From the NCBI GenBank assembly GCA_963817135.1, contig CAWFNG010000019.1, positions 345,786-409,785 on the forward strand: a DNA stretch of 64,000 nucleotides, written 5' to 3'. Every line of letters begins with the position of its first letter. The first letter of the stretch is position 1. Made by a program: the position numbers and the translations under genes. The stretch comes from VAZQ01 sp963817135 (GTDB lineage: Bacteria > Pseudomonadota > Alphaproteobacteria > Rhizobiales > Xanthobacteraceae). Positions 36,330-46,032 of this stretch are shown piece after piece. The notes under the pieces were generated by a model. The model did not search any database, was not told where the DNA came from, and worked only from the letters and a program-made list of their open reading frames with translations.

Positions 36330-36369
36330 CGCCCTGCCCCGGATTTCGCTTCGCTGCATCCGGGCTACG
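36330..36369. repeat. REP-like palindrome, family C (imperfect)
   Basis: CCCGGATTTCGCTTCGCTGC followed by ATCCGGGCTACG forms a short imperfect hairpin just beyond the 3' end of lysK. It is related to the copies at 10494 and 28209. Confidence 0.7.
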
Positions 36370-36386
36370 TCCGAGAGAGCGCACAG

Positions 36387-38030
36387 TCACGCCGAGCGGG
36401 CAAGCGCGCCGTCGATCATGTCGATGGTGTTCTGCACGCCGTAGACGGCAACGAACGAGCCGAAGCGCGGGCCTTTCTCCTGGCCGAGCAGCACCTGATA
36501 AAGCATGTTGAACCAGTCGAGCGCGACGCCGGGCTTGCCGTCCTTGGTCTTGACCTTGCCCGTCTTGTCGAGAAACGGCTCGCGCCGGCCGATCTCGTAC
36601 ACGACTTCTTGAATCTTCTGCGCCGTCGCGTCGGGCGGCAGCTGCGAGAGTGCGTCGCGCAGGTCAAGCAGGGCGGCGCGTTCGGAGGCGGTCGGCTCGC
36701 GGAATTTTTTGTGCGGCAACACGAAATCGCGGAAGTAATGAATGGCATAACCGACGAGTGCCGCGAGTTCGGGATGATTGGCCGGCGTGACGCCCGGCCG
36801 ATAACGGCCGATGAAGCCCCACAACGTCTCGGCATTCTCGGCATTGGACGAGGCGACAAGGGTGAGCAGCATGGAGAACGAGATCGGCATTTCGACTTTC
36901 GGCGGCTTGCCGGAATGGACGTGCCAGACCGGATTGGCAAGCCGCTGCCGCAGGTCCTGGCGCGGATACGCTTCCACATATTGCTGATACTCGTCGACGT
37001 GACGCGGTATGACGTCGAAATAGAGCCGCTTCGCCGCCTTCGGCTCGCGATACATGAACAGCGACAAGGATTCCGGACTGGCGTAGCGCAGCCATTCGTC
37101 GATGGTCAGCCCATTGCCCTTCGACTTTGAGATCTTTTGTCCTTTCTCGTCGAGGAACAGCTCATAATTGAATCCTTCCGGCGGCGTTGCGCCCAGCGCA
37201 CGGCAGATCTCGCCGGAAAGTTTCACCGAGTTGATCAGGTCCTTGCCTGCCATCTCGTAGTCGACCCCGAGCGCCGCCCAGCGCATGGCCCAGTCCGGCT
37301 TCCATTGCAGCTTGGCACGGCCGCCGGTAACCAGCGTCGTCACCCGTTCTTTGCTGTCGGGGTCCGCATAGGTGATGGTGCCGGCTGCCGCATCGTGGGC
37401 GAGGATGGGCACCTGCAGAACCGCGCCGGTGCGCTGCGAGAGCGGCAGGAAGGGCGAATAGGTCTGTGCCCGCTCCTCGCGCAGCGACGGCAGCATGATG
37501 GCCATCACCGCCTCGAAGCGCTCCAGCACTTTCAAGAGTTCGCCATCGAAGCGGCCGGAAAGGTAGCAGTCGGTCGCCGAGAGAAACTCGTAGTCGAAGC
37601 CGAACTGATCGAGAAAAGCCCGCAGCCGCGCATTGTTGGCTTCGGCAAAGGACGCATAATGGCTGTCGAACGGATTGGGTACCCGGGAAAGCGGCTTGCC
37701 GAGGTGGCGCTCCATCATGTCCCGGTTCGGCACGTTGTCCGGCACCTTGCGCAGGGCATCCATGTCGTCGGAAAAGGCGATCAGCCGCGTCCTGATCTTG
37801 TCGTCGGTGAGGACGCGAAAGGCGTGGCGCACCATGCTGGTGCGGGCAACTTCGCCGAAGGTGCCGATATGCGGCAGTCCAGACGGGCCGTAGCCGGTCT
37901 CGAAGATGACTTCTTCCCTGCGATGACGCTTAAGCCGCACGAGGAGCTTGCGCGCCTCTTCGAACGGCCATGCGTTGGAATTCTCCGCAGCTTCGCGAAG
38001 CGCGCCCGCATCGATCTCGAGCGTGGACAT
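36387..38030 (-). CDS. lysK: Lysyl-tRNA synthetase, class I
   Basis: Charges tRNA-Lys; this is the class I (archaeal-type) enzyme used by most alphaproteobacteria instead of the class II form. The 547-residue protein has the HIGH-like GPSGLPHIGTFGEVAR near residue 48 and the KMSKS-like GQKISKSKGNGLT near residue 300, and a C-terminal helical bundle. The start at 38030 (MSTLEIDAGAL) gives family length; an open frame continues upstream only because it shadows the next gene. Confidence 0.96.
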   Translation of the reverse strand: MSTLEIDAGALREAAENSNAWPFEEARKLLVRLKRHRREEVIFETGYGPSGLPHIGTFGEVARTSMVRHAFRVLTDDKIRTRLIAFSDDMDALRKVPDNVPNRDMMERHLGKPLSRVPNPFDSHYASFAEANNARLRAFLDQFGFDYEFLSATDCYLSGRFDGELLKVLERFEAVMAIMLPSLREERAQTYSPFLPLSQRTGAVLQVPILAHDAAAGTITYADPDSKERVTTLVTGGRAKLQWKPDWAMRWAALGVDYEMAGKDLINSVKLSGEICRALGATPPEGFNYELFLDEKGQKISKSKGNGLTIDEWLRYASPESLSLFMYREPKAAKRLYFDVIPRHVDEYQQYVEAYPRQDLRQRLANPVWHVHSGKPPKVEMPISFSMLLTLVASSNAENAETLWGFIGRYRPGVTPANHPELAALVGYAIHYFRDFVLPHKKFREPTASERAALLDLRDALSQLPPDATAQKIQEVVYEIGRREPFLDKTGKVKTKDGKPGVALDWFNMLYQVLLGQEKGPRFGSFVAVYGVQNTIDMIDGALARSA

Positions 38031-38038
38031 CAACCGGT

Positions 38039-38902
38039 TCAAAAAGGACTGATGGGGAAGTAGCGCAGCCACAAATCGGTAAAGCGGCCCTGCTCCCATA
38101 CCCGGAACAGCGCCCAGTTGAGACCGAGCCGGATGAGGTTGTTGCCCTTTTTCACTGCGATACCGACGCCTTCGCCAAAGTAGCGGCTGTCCATGTAGGC
38201 GCCGCCGCTGAACGCGCAGCAATTTTCCGAATCCGTGCCGTTGAGCCAGAAGGCGAGCGAAATGGCATCGCCGAACAGAAGGTCGACGTCGCCGCGCCGC
38301 AAGGCGAGCCGCGCCACGTCGGCACTCGGATAGGGGCGCACTTCCGCTTCGGTGAATAACGCGCGCAGATACGCTTCGTGCGCGGTGCCGGCGACGACGG
38401 CGACCTTCTTGCCCTCGAGCTGTTCCGGCAGCGCCTCTTCGATCGGCGAATCGCGTTTGGCGACGAAGCGGGCAGGCGTGCGGTAATAGGGGTCGGTGAA
38501 ATCGACCTTGCTGCGCAATTCCGGCGTCGTCGCAATCGAGGCGATGGCGGCATCGGCCTGGTTGGCATTGAGCGCGGGAATGAGCGTCTCGAACCGGCGC
38601 ATCTGGATGGTACAGGCAAGCTTGAGCTCCTCGCACAGCATGCGCGCAAGTTCGACATTGAACCCCTGCGGGTTGCCGTCGGCGCCGGCGAAATTGAACG
38701 GCGGATAATCGATCTCTGTCAGGAAGCGAATAGCGCTCACGCGCGAGAGATCGGGCCGCTCCGGACGCCGGCGCGGGTCCCAGAAGCCGGGGACGCCTGC
38801 GCTCGGCTCGCCGGCGACTTGCGCATGCGCTTTTGGCATGGCGGCAAGGCCGGCAAATGCCAGGAGCACAATGGTAGAGGCGGCAATGAAACGGTGCAGC
38901 AC
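38039..38902 (-). CDS. Amino-acid-type extracellular solute-binding protein (family 3)
   Basis: A 287-residue periplasmic protein with a signal peptide (residues 1-27, ending PKAHA) and a family 3 binding domain: FLTEIDYPPFNFAGADGNPQ, GFNVELARMLCEELK, and the second-lobe segment KKVAVVAGTAHEAYL. It lies nine bases upstream of lysK with no ABC permease or ATPase genes nearby, so its transport partner is unknown. The substrate is probably an amino acid, inferred from the family. Confidence 0.87.
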   Translation of the reverse strand: MLHRFIAASTIVLLAFAGLAAMPKAHAQVAGEPSAGVPGFWDPRRRPERPDLSRVSAIRFLTEIDYPPFNFAGADGNPQGFNVELARMLCEELKLACTIQMRRFETLIPALNANQADAAIASIATTPELRSKVDFTDPYYRTPARFVAKRDSPIEEALPEQLEGKKVAVVAGTAHEAYLRALFTEAEVRPYPSADVARLALRRGDVDLLFGDAISLAFWLNGTDSENCCAFSGGAYMDSRYFGEGVGIAVKKGNNLIRLGLNWALFRVWEQGRFTDLWLRYFPISPF

Positions 38903-39005
38903 GCGTTAATCTTTCCTTCTCGTCATGACGTGCCTCATACGAATCGCTTGCGGCAGATCAGTGGCAGGGAGATAGCCCGCCGCGCGCTCGTGCCATATGC
39001 GACAA

Positions 39006-39602
39006 TTACAAATAGCGGCGGAGGTCGGCGGCTGCGGCCTGCGTCGTGCGCTTGAGATTGAAAGGCGAGACGAAACGGCCGTTCTTGTCCATGAGATAGA
39101 CAACGGCGGTGTGGTCCATGGTGTAGCCCCCCTGGTCCAGGGGAACCTTCTTGTAATAGACGCGATAGGCCTTCGCGACTGCCGCGATGGCGGCGGGATC
39201 CCCGGTCAGCCCCGACAAGTGCGGGTCGAAGCTCGACAGATAATCCTTCAGCACGGGAGGCGTGTCGCGTTCGGGATCGACGGTAATGAAAAAGGCGCGC
39301 ATGCCGTCGGCCTGCGGCCCAAGGGCGCGCAACACTTCGGAGACTTCGAACAATGTGGTCGGGCATACGTCAGGACAGTTGGTGAACCCGAAAAAAACGA
39401 GGAACGGACGCCCCCTGAGGTCGGCGTCGCTGACCGTTCGCCCATCCTGATCGATGAGAGTGAATGACCCGCCGATGCCCGCGACCTGCGGCGTGATCCT
39501 TGATGACGTCCCGCTCAGCGTCACAATGGCGCCCAGGCAGACCCCGAGCCCCGCCAGGAAGGCGGCTGCGATGATCAGCAGGCGCAGGTTGCGCGTGGTC
39601 AT
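39006..39602 (-). CDS. SCO1/SenC family protein
   Basis: A 198-residue membrane-anchored thioredoxin-fold protein: N-terminal helix (residues 6-28), then the copper/redox motif FGFTNCPDVCPTTLFE (CxxxC) near residue 80 and the late His in GYTMDHTAVVYLMD. SCO proteins deliver copper to, or reduce, the CuA site of cytochrome oxidase subunit II, matching the ctaC gene at the left of this window. The start at 39602 gives the anchor; nine more in-frame codons precede it. Confidence 0.93.
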   Translation of the reverse strand: MTTRNLRLLIIAAAFLAGLGVCLGAIVTLSGTSSRITPQVAGIGGSFTLIDQDGRTVSDADLRGRPFLVFFGFTNCPDVCPTTLFEVSEVLRALGPQADGMRAFFITVDPERDTPPVLKDYLSSFDPHLSGLTGDPAAIAAVAKAYRVYYKKVPLDQGGYTMDHTAVVYLMDKNGRFVSPFNLKRTTQAAAADLRRYL

Positions 39603-39612
39603 TGATTGCTCA

Positions 39613-39777
39613 TCACAGGCAGGCGGCAATGCCGGCAGTGATCATCTCGTAGAACACGGTCGATCCGTAATGCACCCACAGCGCCGCCGTTGCGGCAACC
39701 AGCACGCCGGCAACTGCCGCGAGGATGATGAGCGGCCGCGGGAACCGAGGCGATGCGGCAGAGGCGATTTCCGACAT
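39613..39777 (-). CDS. Small single-pass membrane protein upstream of SCO
   Basis: A 54-residue protein, MSEIASAASPRFPRPLI..., with one membrane segment at about residues 15-37 and a short periplasmic tail. It lies between the tonB-like gene and the SCO gene; similarly placed small proteins occur in relatives. Start is uncertain: GTG at 39822, overlapping the tonB-like stop, would add 15 residues; no clear ribosome site favours either. Function unknown. Confidence 0.6.
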   Translation of the reverse strand: MSEIASAASPRFPRPLIILAAVAGVLVAATAALWVHYGSTVFYEMITAGIAACL

Positions 39778-39818
39778 TGAAGCCAAAATAAGCATACCCG
39801 CGGAAAACGACAACCCAG

Positions 39819-40616
39819 TCACTTCAGGTTGAAGCGGATCGGCACGGTCAGGTTGACCTGCGCACCCGACAATTCGGCGGGCGGGGCCGGAAAGGGCTGG
39901 GCGCGCTGCAAAAGCGCGAGCGCTTCTGCATCGAGGACGGCAGTGCCGGAACTTTGCAGCACACGGCTTTCGAGCACGCGTCCCTGCCGGTCGAGCGTAA
40001 AGAACACCTGCGCCACGCCGTGCTCGCCGCGCGATTGCGCCTCCGGGGGGTAGCGCTTGTGGCGCTCGAGCTGCGCCACGATCTTGCTGCTCCAGGTGGG
40101 CACGGCATTCGAGGCTTTCGGGTTGGGCCGGCCTTGCACGGGCACGGCTGCCACGGGAGCGTTGCGCCCCACGACCGGCGGCGGCGCCGTCGTTAGCGGG
40201 ACCGGCAGCTCAAGCTCCTGGCGGCGCATCGTTTCTTCGGTGATCTCCTGTCGCGCCGGTGCTTGCATCGCGACTTCCGGGTTGGGCGCGGGAGCAAGCT
40301 CCGGGGTCTCCGCCGTCGGTTTCGGCTCGACCGGCGTTTCGACCTTCTGCACTTCCGGTGTGTCGGCCGGACGGGCAGGCGAGGCCTCCGACATCACCTG
40401 CTGCGGCCCTGGCGACAGTTCGGTTTCCCGCATTGTCGGGCCTTCCGGCAGCGGCGCAAATTCCACGATAATGGCGCCCGAGGGCTCTTCCGGCTCGACC
40501 GACCCTCGCCACTCCATGACCGCCGCCGCGATGCTTGCGTGCGCCAGCACGACCAATGCCGCACAGATGACCCAGCGGCGCAGGTCAGCGACGTCTTCGA
40601 ATGCAAGGGCGATCAT
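39819..40616 (-). CDS. tonB: TonB-family energy transducer
   Basis: A 265-residue protein with one N-terminal membrane helix (WVICAALVVLAHASIAAAVM), a Pro/Glu-rich periplasmic linker (residues 45-170) and a C-terminal TonB domain (residues 180-265) containing KRYPPEAQSRGEHGVAQVFF and VLDAEALALLQRAQPFP. It couples the ExbB/ExbD proton channel to outer-membrane receptors. Its start overlaps the exbD stop by four bases; the order exbB-exbD-tonB forms one operon. No TonB-dependent receptor is in this window. Confidence 0.92.
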   Translation of the reverse strand: MIALAFEDVADLRRWVICAALVVLAHASIAAAVMEWRGSVEPEEPSGAIIVEFAPLPEGPTMRETELSPGPQQVMSEASPARPADTPEVQKVETPVEPKPTAETPELAPAPNPEVAMQAPARQEITEETMRRQELELPVPLTTAPPPVVGRNAPVAAVPVQGRPNPKASNAVPTWSSKIVAQLERHKRYPPEAQSRGEHGVAQVFFTLDRQGRVLESRVLQSSGTAVLDAEALALLQRAQPFPAPPAELSGAQVNLTVPIRFNLK

Positions 40617-41035
40617 GGAGTTATTTTCTCCAGCCCGACCAGCGCGACTTTGAGATAGCCGGCGCTGCGCAGGAGATTCATCACCTCGATCAGCTCGCCA
40701 TAGGGCACCGTCTTGTCCGCGCGCAGGAAAATGCGGGATTCCTTTTCGCCCTTGGTTAGTGCATCGAGAGCCGCGGCGAGAGCACCGCGTTCGACCGGGT
40801 CATTGCCCAGCGTAAGCGCGAGGTCGGATTTTACCGTGAGGTAGAGCGGTTGCTCCGGACGCGGCTGCGGCTCCGCGGTCGATGCCGGCAGGTTGACCTG
40901 GATATCGACAGTCGCAAGCGGCGCTGCCACCATGAAGATGATCAGGAGAACCAGCATGACGTCGATGAACGGCGTCACATTGATCTCGTGCACCTCGTTG
41001 AGGATGTCTTCGCCGTGATCGAGCCGCACGCTCAT
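40613..41035 (-). CDS. exbD: Biopolymer transport protein ExbD
   Basis: A 140-residue subunit of the ExbB/ExbD proton channel. It has one N-terminal membrane helix with the conserved proton-conducting Asp (INVTPFIDVMLVLLIIFMV) and a periplasmic domain with VPYGELIEVMNLLRSAGYLK. The length is typical. It starts 14 bases after exbB and overlaps tonB by four bases. Confidence 0.95.
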   Translation of the reverse strand: MSVRLDHGEDILNEVHEINVTPFIDVMLVLLIIFMVAAPLATVDIQVNLPASTAEPQPRPEQPLYLTVKSDLALTLGNDPVERGALAAALDALTKGEKESRIFLRADKTVPYGELIEVMNLLRSAGYLKVALVGLEKITP

Positions 41036-41049
41036 GATCGTTTGCGCCC

Positions 41050-41916
41050 TTACTCGGCAGCGAGCGGGCGTGGCCCGGTTCGCCGCGCGGGCGCCGCCGC
41101 GGCCGCAGCCGGACGCTCGAGGTCGCGGCTTGCCAGCCGCAGCACCTCGGCTGCGGCATCGCCAAGGAGCGCGCGATAGCCGGCAATCGAGCGCGCGAAC
41201 ACGTTGTAGATGACCACGGCCGGTATGGCGGCGGCAAGCCCGAGCGCGGTTGCCAGCAGCGCCTCGGCAATTCCCGGCGCGACCACGGCAAGATTCGTGG
41301 TGTGCGACTTTGAGATGCCGATGAAGCTGTTCATGATCCCCCAGACGGTGCCGAACAGGCCGACAAAGGGCGCCGTTGCGCCAATGGTCGCAAGCACGCC
41401 GGTGCCGCGCGAGATGCGCCGGCCAAAGCCTGCTTCAAGACGCTCGAGCCGCGATGCAATGCGCTCCTTGATGCCCTCGCGTTCGGGGAACCCTGATGAC
41501 ATCGCGCATTCCGTCACCGCTGCCGCAAGAAAATCGACGACTTCGCCGTCCACCTCGCCGGGTCTGTTCATGCCTTCATCGGCGGAAGCAAGTCCATCGA
41601 GCACGTTCAATGCCGCGCGCAGGCGACGGCGGGCGAAAAAGATTTCGACACTCTTGGCGAGCCAGATGGTCCAGGTCACCACCGACGCAAAGACAAGGCC
41701 GATCAGAACCCCCTGCACCACCGGATCGGCGGTGACGAACATGCCCCATGGCGTGAGGTCGCGCGGCAGCGTCGCGGTGCCGAGAACCGGCCCCTCCTGC
41801 GCGAGCGCAACGCCCGGCGCGCAAGCTAATGCCGCCGCGCCGGCAATGCGTTTGAGTTCGCTCCGCAACGCGGCGAACGGCGCCTGCCGCACACCGGCAT
41901 ACTCGTCATCTTCCAT
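41050..41916 (-). CDS. exbB: TonB-system proton channel protein ExbB
   Basis: A 288-residue MotA/TolQ/ExbB-family protein. After an N-terminal hydrophobic segment ending VALAQEG (possibly a signal peptide), three membrane helices follow, with GLLASVVTW-like helix 1, TGVLATIGATAPFVGLFGTV and GIAEALLATALGLAAAIPAV. The ATG at 41916 has GAGG eight bases upstream; earlier in-frame starts up to 42003 overlap the Zur-like dyad and are less likely. First gene of the exbB-exbD-tonB operon. Confidence 0.92.
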   Translation of the reverse strand: MEDDEYAGVRQAPFAALRSELKRIAGAAALACAPGVALAQEGPVLGTATLPRDLTPWGMFVTADPVVQGVLIGLVFASVVTWTIWLAKSVEIFFARRRLRAALNVLDGLASADEGMNRPGEVDGEVVDFLAAAVTECAMSSGFPEREGIKERIASRLERLEAGFGRRISRGTGVLATIGATAPFVGLFGTVWGIMNSFIGISKSHTTNLAVVAPGIAEALLATALGLAAAIPAVVIYNVFARSIAGYRALLGDAAAEVLRLASRDLERPAAAAAAPARRTGPRPLAAE

Positions 41917-41979
41917 ACGCGACGCCTCGCCGTTTGGTAGCCCACGCTCAAAAGACATGGGTATAAAAGACATGGGTAT

Positions 41980-41998
41980 AATGTGATATTGTAACATT
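41980..41998. promoter_or_regulatory. Zur/Fur-type dyad upstream of exbB
   Basis: AATGTGATATTGTAACATT is a near-perfect 19-base dyad close to the zinc-regulator consensus (ATGTTATAATATAACAT). It lies 64 bases before the exbB start, next to a direct repeat of GACATGGGTATAA (41953-41980). Metal regulation of this TonB system is inferred. Confidence 0.5.
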
Positions 41999-42103
41999 GT
42001 CATTGTTCAGCGCCAAATTACGAGTTCCGACGCGTTCACAAGCGCGTGCCTAAAGCGCCAATGCAGCCCTGCTTTCGCCCCTGTTTGGATGCTGAAAGGC
42101 TCC

Positions 42104-44486
42104 ATGTGCATCGAAACCACACTATCGAATATCTGGCGCAAAGCGACGTTTCTGCTCCTGATAGGCGTTGCCCTCGTTGCTTGCGCCGGGTTGGCGACCG
42201 GGGCTGCGGCGCAATCATCCGAGCCACCCTCGCTTGACGACATCAAGGCGTCGGTCGATGAAATCGAGCAGGCGGTCGCTCGCCCCGACGTAACCGGCGG
42301 AAGAGCTCGCCGCGCTGCGGCAAAAGCTCAACGCGGCGGCGGATGCGCTGCGCGCCAATATCGACGATCTCGAACCGCGCGTGGCGGAGGCGGAGGAGCG
42401 GGTCAAGCAGCTCGGACCGCCGCCGGCCAAGGATGCGCCGCCGGAAGCACCCGACATCGCCGCCGAGCGCGACGAGCTGGTCAAGAATTTCGGCGAACTT
42501 GACGGCCTGCTCAAGCAGGCACGCGTGCTTGCCGTGCGCATCGATCAGCTGAGCGAGCGGGTCGCGCAGAAACGCCATGCCTTGTATGCGAGCGAGCTGT
42601 TCGCACGCACCGCGAGCGTGCTCGACCCGCATTTCTGGCTCGACGCATTGCGCGCGCTGCCGATCGAATTCAATCGCGCCCGCGCGCTGGTCGAGAACTG
42701 GCGCGCCGAGCACGGCGACGCCGCGCGGCTGGCGACCGCCACCCTCCTTCTCCTCGTCATTGTCGCGCTCGCGCTCGGGTTGCATCACTGGTGGTTCCCG
42801 CGTGCCTCTTCCGGAGCGTGCGATACGCGCGCGGCGAAATCTTCGCTGGCGCTGCGGATATTCGCGTGGATTTCCTTGCGCACCCCGCTCGCGGCGCTGG
42901 CGGCGGCAACGCTGCTGCGCGGATTGGGGCTCCTCGACTTCCGTCTCGAACAGATCGTCTATGGCGCGGTCGCGGGCCTTGGCGCGGCCGCATTCGGACA
43001 CGGCGTGGCGCGCGCATTGTTTGCGCCGGAGCGCCCGCAACGCCGATTGCCGCAGGAAGACGATGCGACCGCGCGCTGCTTTCACAATCACCTGCTGTGG
43101 GCTTCGCGCGTGCTCGGCGTCCTCATCGCGCTGCAAGTCGTGCACAAGACCCTGTTCGCGCCGCTCGTTGTGACCATCGCCACCAATGCGCTGTTTGCAG
43201 CGGTGACGACGGCATTCCTGGTAAGCCTCGCCATACGGCTTGGGCGCATCAAGCAGCGCGACGGCAGCGGGGTAATTGCCGCTAATTGGGTCCATCCGCT
43301 CGCCTTGCTGCTTGCGCTTTTTCTCGCGCTGGCGCTGGCGGCCGGTTACGCGGGATTGGCCGCGTTCGTGGCGTTGCGGGTGATCGTCGCTGCCGCCGTG
43401 TTCGGCGCGCTTTATCTCCTTCTCGTCGCAACCCAGACATTTTTCGCCGCGCTCAGCGAGGAAACCCCCAGGCGGCAGAAATTCCGCGCCAGCCTCGGCA
43501 TCAGCGAGCGCGGCATGGCGATCGGCGCGGCGCTGCTCTCCGGCATCGTTCGCGTGCTGCTGGTCATGCTGGCTTTTCTGCTGATCATCGGGCCTTGGGA
43601 AGTATCGACCGCCGACCTGTTCGACACCGTTCGCAACGTTCCCTTCGGTTTCAAGGTCGGCGAACTGCATCTGTCGATTCACGCGCTCATTGTTGCGATC
43701 GCGGAGCTGGTGGCGATCCTCATTGTGACGCGCCTGGCGCAGCGCTGGTTGGGCACGGAACTCTTGCCGCGCACCGCACTCGAGCCGAGCCTGCAGCTCT
43801 CGATCACCACCATCTTCGGCTATGTCGGCGCAGTTGCCGCCATGGTCGTGGCGCTCACCGGGCTTGGCTTCGACCTGCAGAAGATCGCATTGATCGCCGG
43901 CGCGCTATCCGTCGGCATCGGCTTTGGATTGCAGTCCATTGTCTCGAATTTCGTCTCCGGCCTCATCCTCTTGACGGAGCGGCCGATCCGCGTCGGCGAC
44001 TCCATTGCGGTGAAAGGCGAGGAGGGTTGGGTGCGCCGCGTTCGCGTGCGCGCGACCGAGATCGAGACCTTCGATCGGGCGAGCGTGATCATTCCCAACT
44101 CGGAATTCATCACCGGCGTGGTCAAGAACTGGACGCGCGCGAACACGCTTGGCCGGATCGTGCTGAAGGTCGGCGTCTCCTACGACAGCGACCCCATTGC
44201 CGTGCGGGAGATTCTCAGCGACATCGCGCGCAGCCATCCGCAAGTGCTGCAATCGCCGCCGCCCGGCGCGTATTTCCTCGGCTTCGGCGAAAGCGCGCTG
44301 GAATTCGAGTTGCGCTGCATTATCGCGGAGATGGACAAGAGCCTGGCGGTGAGGAGCGATCTCAATTACGCGATCATCAAGCGCTTTCGCGAGGCCGGCA
44401 TTGAAATTCCCTATCCCCAGCGCGAGCTGCGCGTGCGCGAGACGGCAGAGAAGAAAAAACCCCTCCCGCCAACGCCGTCATCCTGA
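42104..44486 (+). pseudogene. DUF3772/MscS-type mechanosensitive channel, interrupted by one frameshift
   Basis: The combined product is about 793 residues: signal peptide (residues 10-35), a coiled-coil DUF3772-like periplasmic domain, about 10 membrane helices, and a C-terminal MscS core (SVGIGFGLQSIVSNFVSGL, then LLTERPIRVGDSIAV). The first frame ends its sensible sequence at ARPDVT; the second resumes EELAALRQKLNAAADALR. The switch is at 42293-42303, where ACCGGCGGAAG probably carries one extra G. Everything else is intact, so assembly error is a strong alternative to a real mutation. It is divergent from exbB; the stop lies inside repeat 44478-44535. Confidence 0.8.
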
Positions 44487-44535
44487 GGTGCCCGCGCATC
44501 ATCACTTGACAAATATGCGCGGGCACGAAGGATGA
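44478..44535. repeat. Palindromic repeat, family D (TCATCCTGAGG type)
   Basis: Arms TCATCCTGAGGTGCCCGCGC and GCGCGGGCACGAAGGATGA flank an AT-rich loop. Such elements are frequent in Bradyrhizobium-like genomes. It follows the mechanosensitive channel gene and includes its TGA. Confidence 0.75.
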
Positions 44536-44620
44536 GCGACCCGTGTACTAGCCGGACGCTTCGAGGCCGGCGCTTCGGCCGAGCACTAGCGTGACGGATC
44601 AATGTTGCGAATGCCTCAAA

Positions 44621-45808
44621 TCACCCCAACGGCGCGCCCCGCCCGCCCCGCAGATCGTCGGTGAGGCCGGCAACGGCCTTGCTCGCGAGAATAGCGAGCA
44701 GCAGGTAGAATCCGAGCTCGGCGGCATGCAGCGGCTCGGCGACGAAAAAACTGAACTTGGGCGGGAACAGGAAATAGGCGGCCGCCAAGCCGCCGGCAAA
44801 GCAGGTCAACACCGCAAGCGTGCTGCCGTAATGCATGGCAATGACCACCGTCGGCAACAGATAGCCAAGCACCAGATGATCGGCTTCGAGGTATTCGTCC
44901 ATGGCGAGGAGCACGATGGTGGTGGCGAGCACGGCGGCAAAAGCCACCACCACCGAGGAAACGATTTGCAGAAGCGGCAACTGCGGGGCGTAGCGGCGCC
45001 GGCGCAGCCGCCGATAATTTTCCGCAAGCCAGACCGTGAGCAGGGAGGCAAAGGTGTAAAGCGCAATGCTCACGCCGGCATCGCGACCGGGCGCTTCGAA
45101 TGAAAACCACGGCCCGGGGAATTCCAACCAGATCGCGGCTAGGCTCAGAGCGAGCGCCAGGCTTCCCGCCGCCATTCCGCCGATGGCGGAGGCAACGAGA
45201 ATGGCCGGGTAATAGGAGACGATCGGCAGCATCTCGCCGCCCAGCCAGCCGAAGCCGAAACGGATCAGCGTGGCAATGGCGATGCAGGCGAGGGCAAAAG
45301 CGTAAGCCCCGAGGGAGTTCGGGGCAAAGCCCTTGCGCCAGGACTCGCGCAGCCTTGCCAGCGGGAATGTCGGCTGCGCGCTCGCGGCGGCGCTTTGCAC
45401 TGCCGGCTCGCCGGTAAGCTCGCGGTAGCGCCGTCCGCTCGTGCGATAGCGCTTGGCGACCCACATGATGAGAACGGCAGTGGCAACATAGAGACCGACA
45501 TTGATGAACTGCTGCAGCGGCGCAACCTGCTCGCCGAAATAGCGCGCATGGAACGCCCACCACATCAACAGGCTGCTCAGCCCCACAGCAAGAAAGCCGG
45601 CGCGGATGCCGGCAAGGAGGGCGGCGACGAAGATTGCCGGGTTGTACAGGATGGACGGCATCACCTGGTCGCTGAATTGGGCAAAGGCGATCTGCGCGCC
45701 GGCTGCGACAGCAATGCAGAGAACGGCAAAGCCGTAGGCCGCCGGCGACCCGGCAGGCAGGCCTTCGTGTCCGAATTTGCGCAGGAGACGACGCCAGTGG
45801 GTGAGCAT
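44621..45808 (-). CDS. Membrane protein with three tandem DUF4118 (KdpD-like) sensor blocks
   Basis: A 395-residue polytopic protein. Three repeats of a four-helix block are recognisable, at about residues 25-120, 170-270 and 285-385; typical cores are SILYNPAIFVAALLAGIRAG, VSYYPAILVASAIGGMAAG and LGYLLPTVVIAMHYGSTLAV. The block resembles the transmembrane module of KdpD-type histidine kinases (DUF4118), but no kinase, GGDEF or other output domain follows. Function unknown. The start at 45808 is a choice without a clear ribosome site. Confidence 0.7.
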   Translation of the reverse strand: MLTHWRRLLRKFGHEGLPAGSPAAYGFAVLCIAVAAGAQIAFAQFSDQVMPSILYNPAIFVAALLAGIRAGFLAVGLSSLLMWWAFHARYFGEQVAPLQQFINVGLYVATAVLIMWVAKRYRTSGRRYRELTGEPAVQSAAASAQPTFPLARLRESWRKGFAPNSLGAYAFALACIAIATLIRFGFGWLGGEMLPIVSYYPAILVASAIGGMAAGSLALALSLAAIWLEFPGPWFSFEAPGRDAGVSIALYTFASLLTVWLAENYRRLRRRRYAPQLPLLQIVSSVVVAFAAVLATTIVLLAMDEYLEADHLVLGYLLPTVVIAMHYGSTLAVLTCFAGGLAAAYFLFPPKFSFFVAEPLHAAELGFYLLLAILASKAVAGLTDDLRGGRGAPLG

Positions 45809-46032
45809 GGGAACCGGCTTTCTCGAAGCGGCGAGGATGCTAGCGCGCGGGATGGTGGGGCGACAATGCGGGGGGTGCTGGCGCATGCGAGGCCTTGCAC
45901 CTGGCTGCCGCTCGACTATGGGAATGGCAATCGTGCTGCATGCCTGCAGGTTCCTGCAGCCAACCTGATTGCACAGACTCTAAGACAAGTTGCGCCCATG
46001 CCGGAACAGGCATATACGTCGCGTACAACAAA

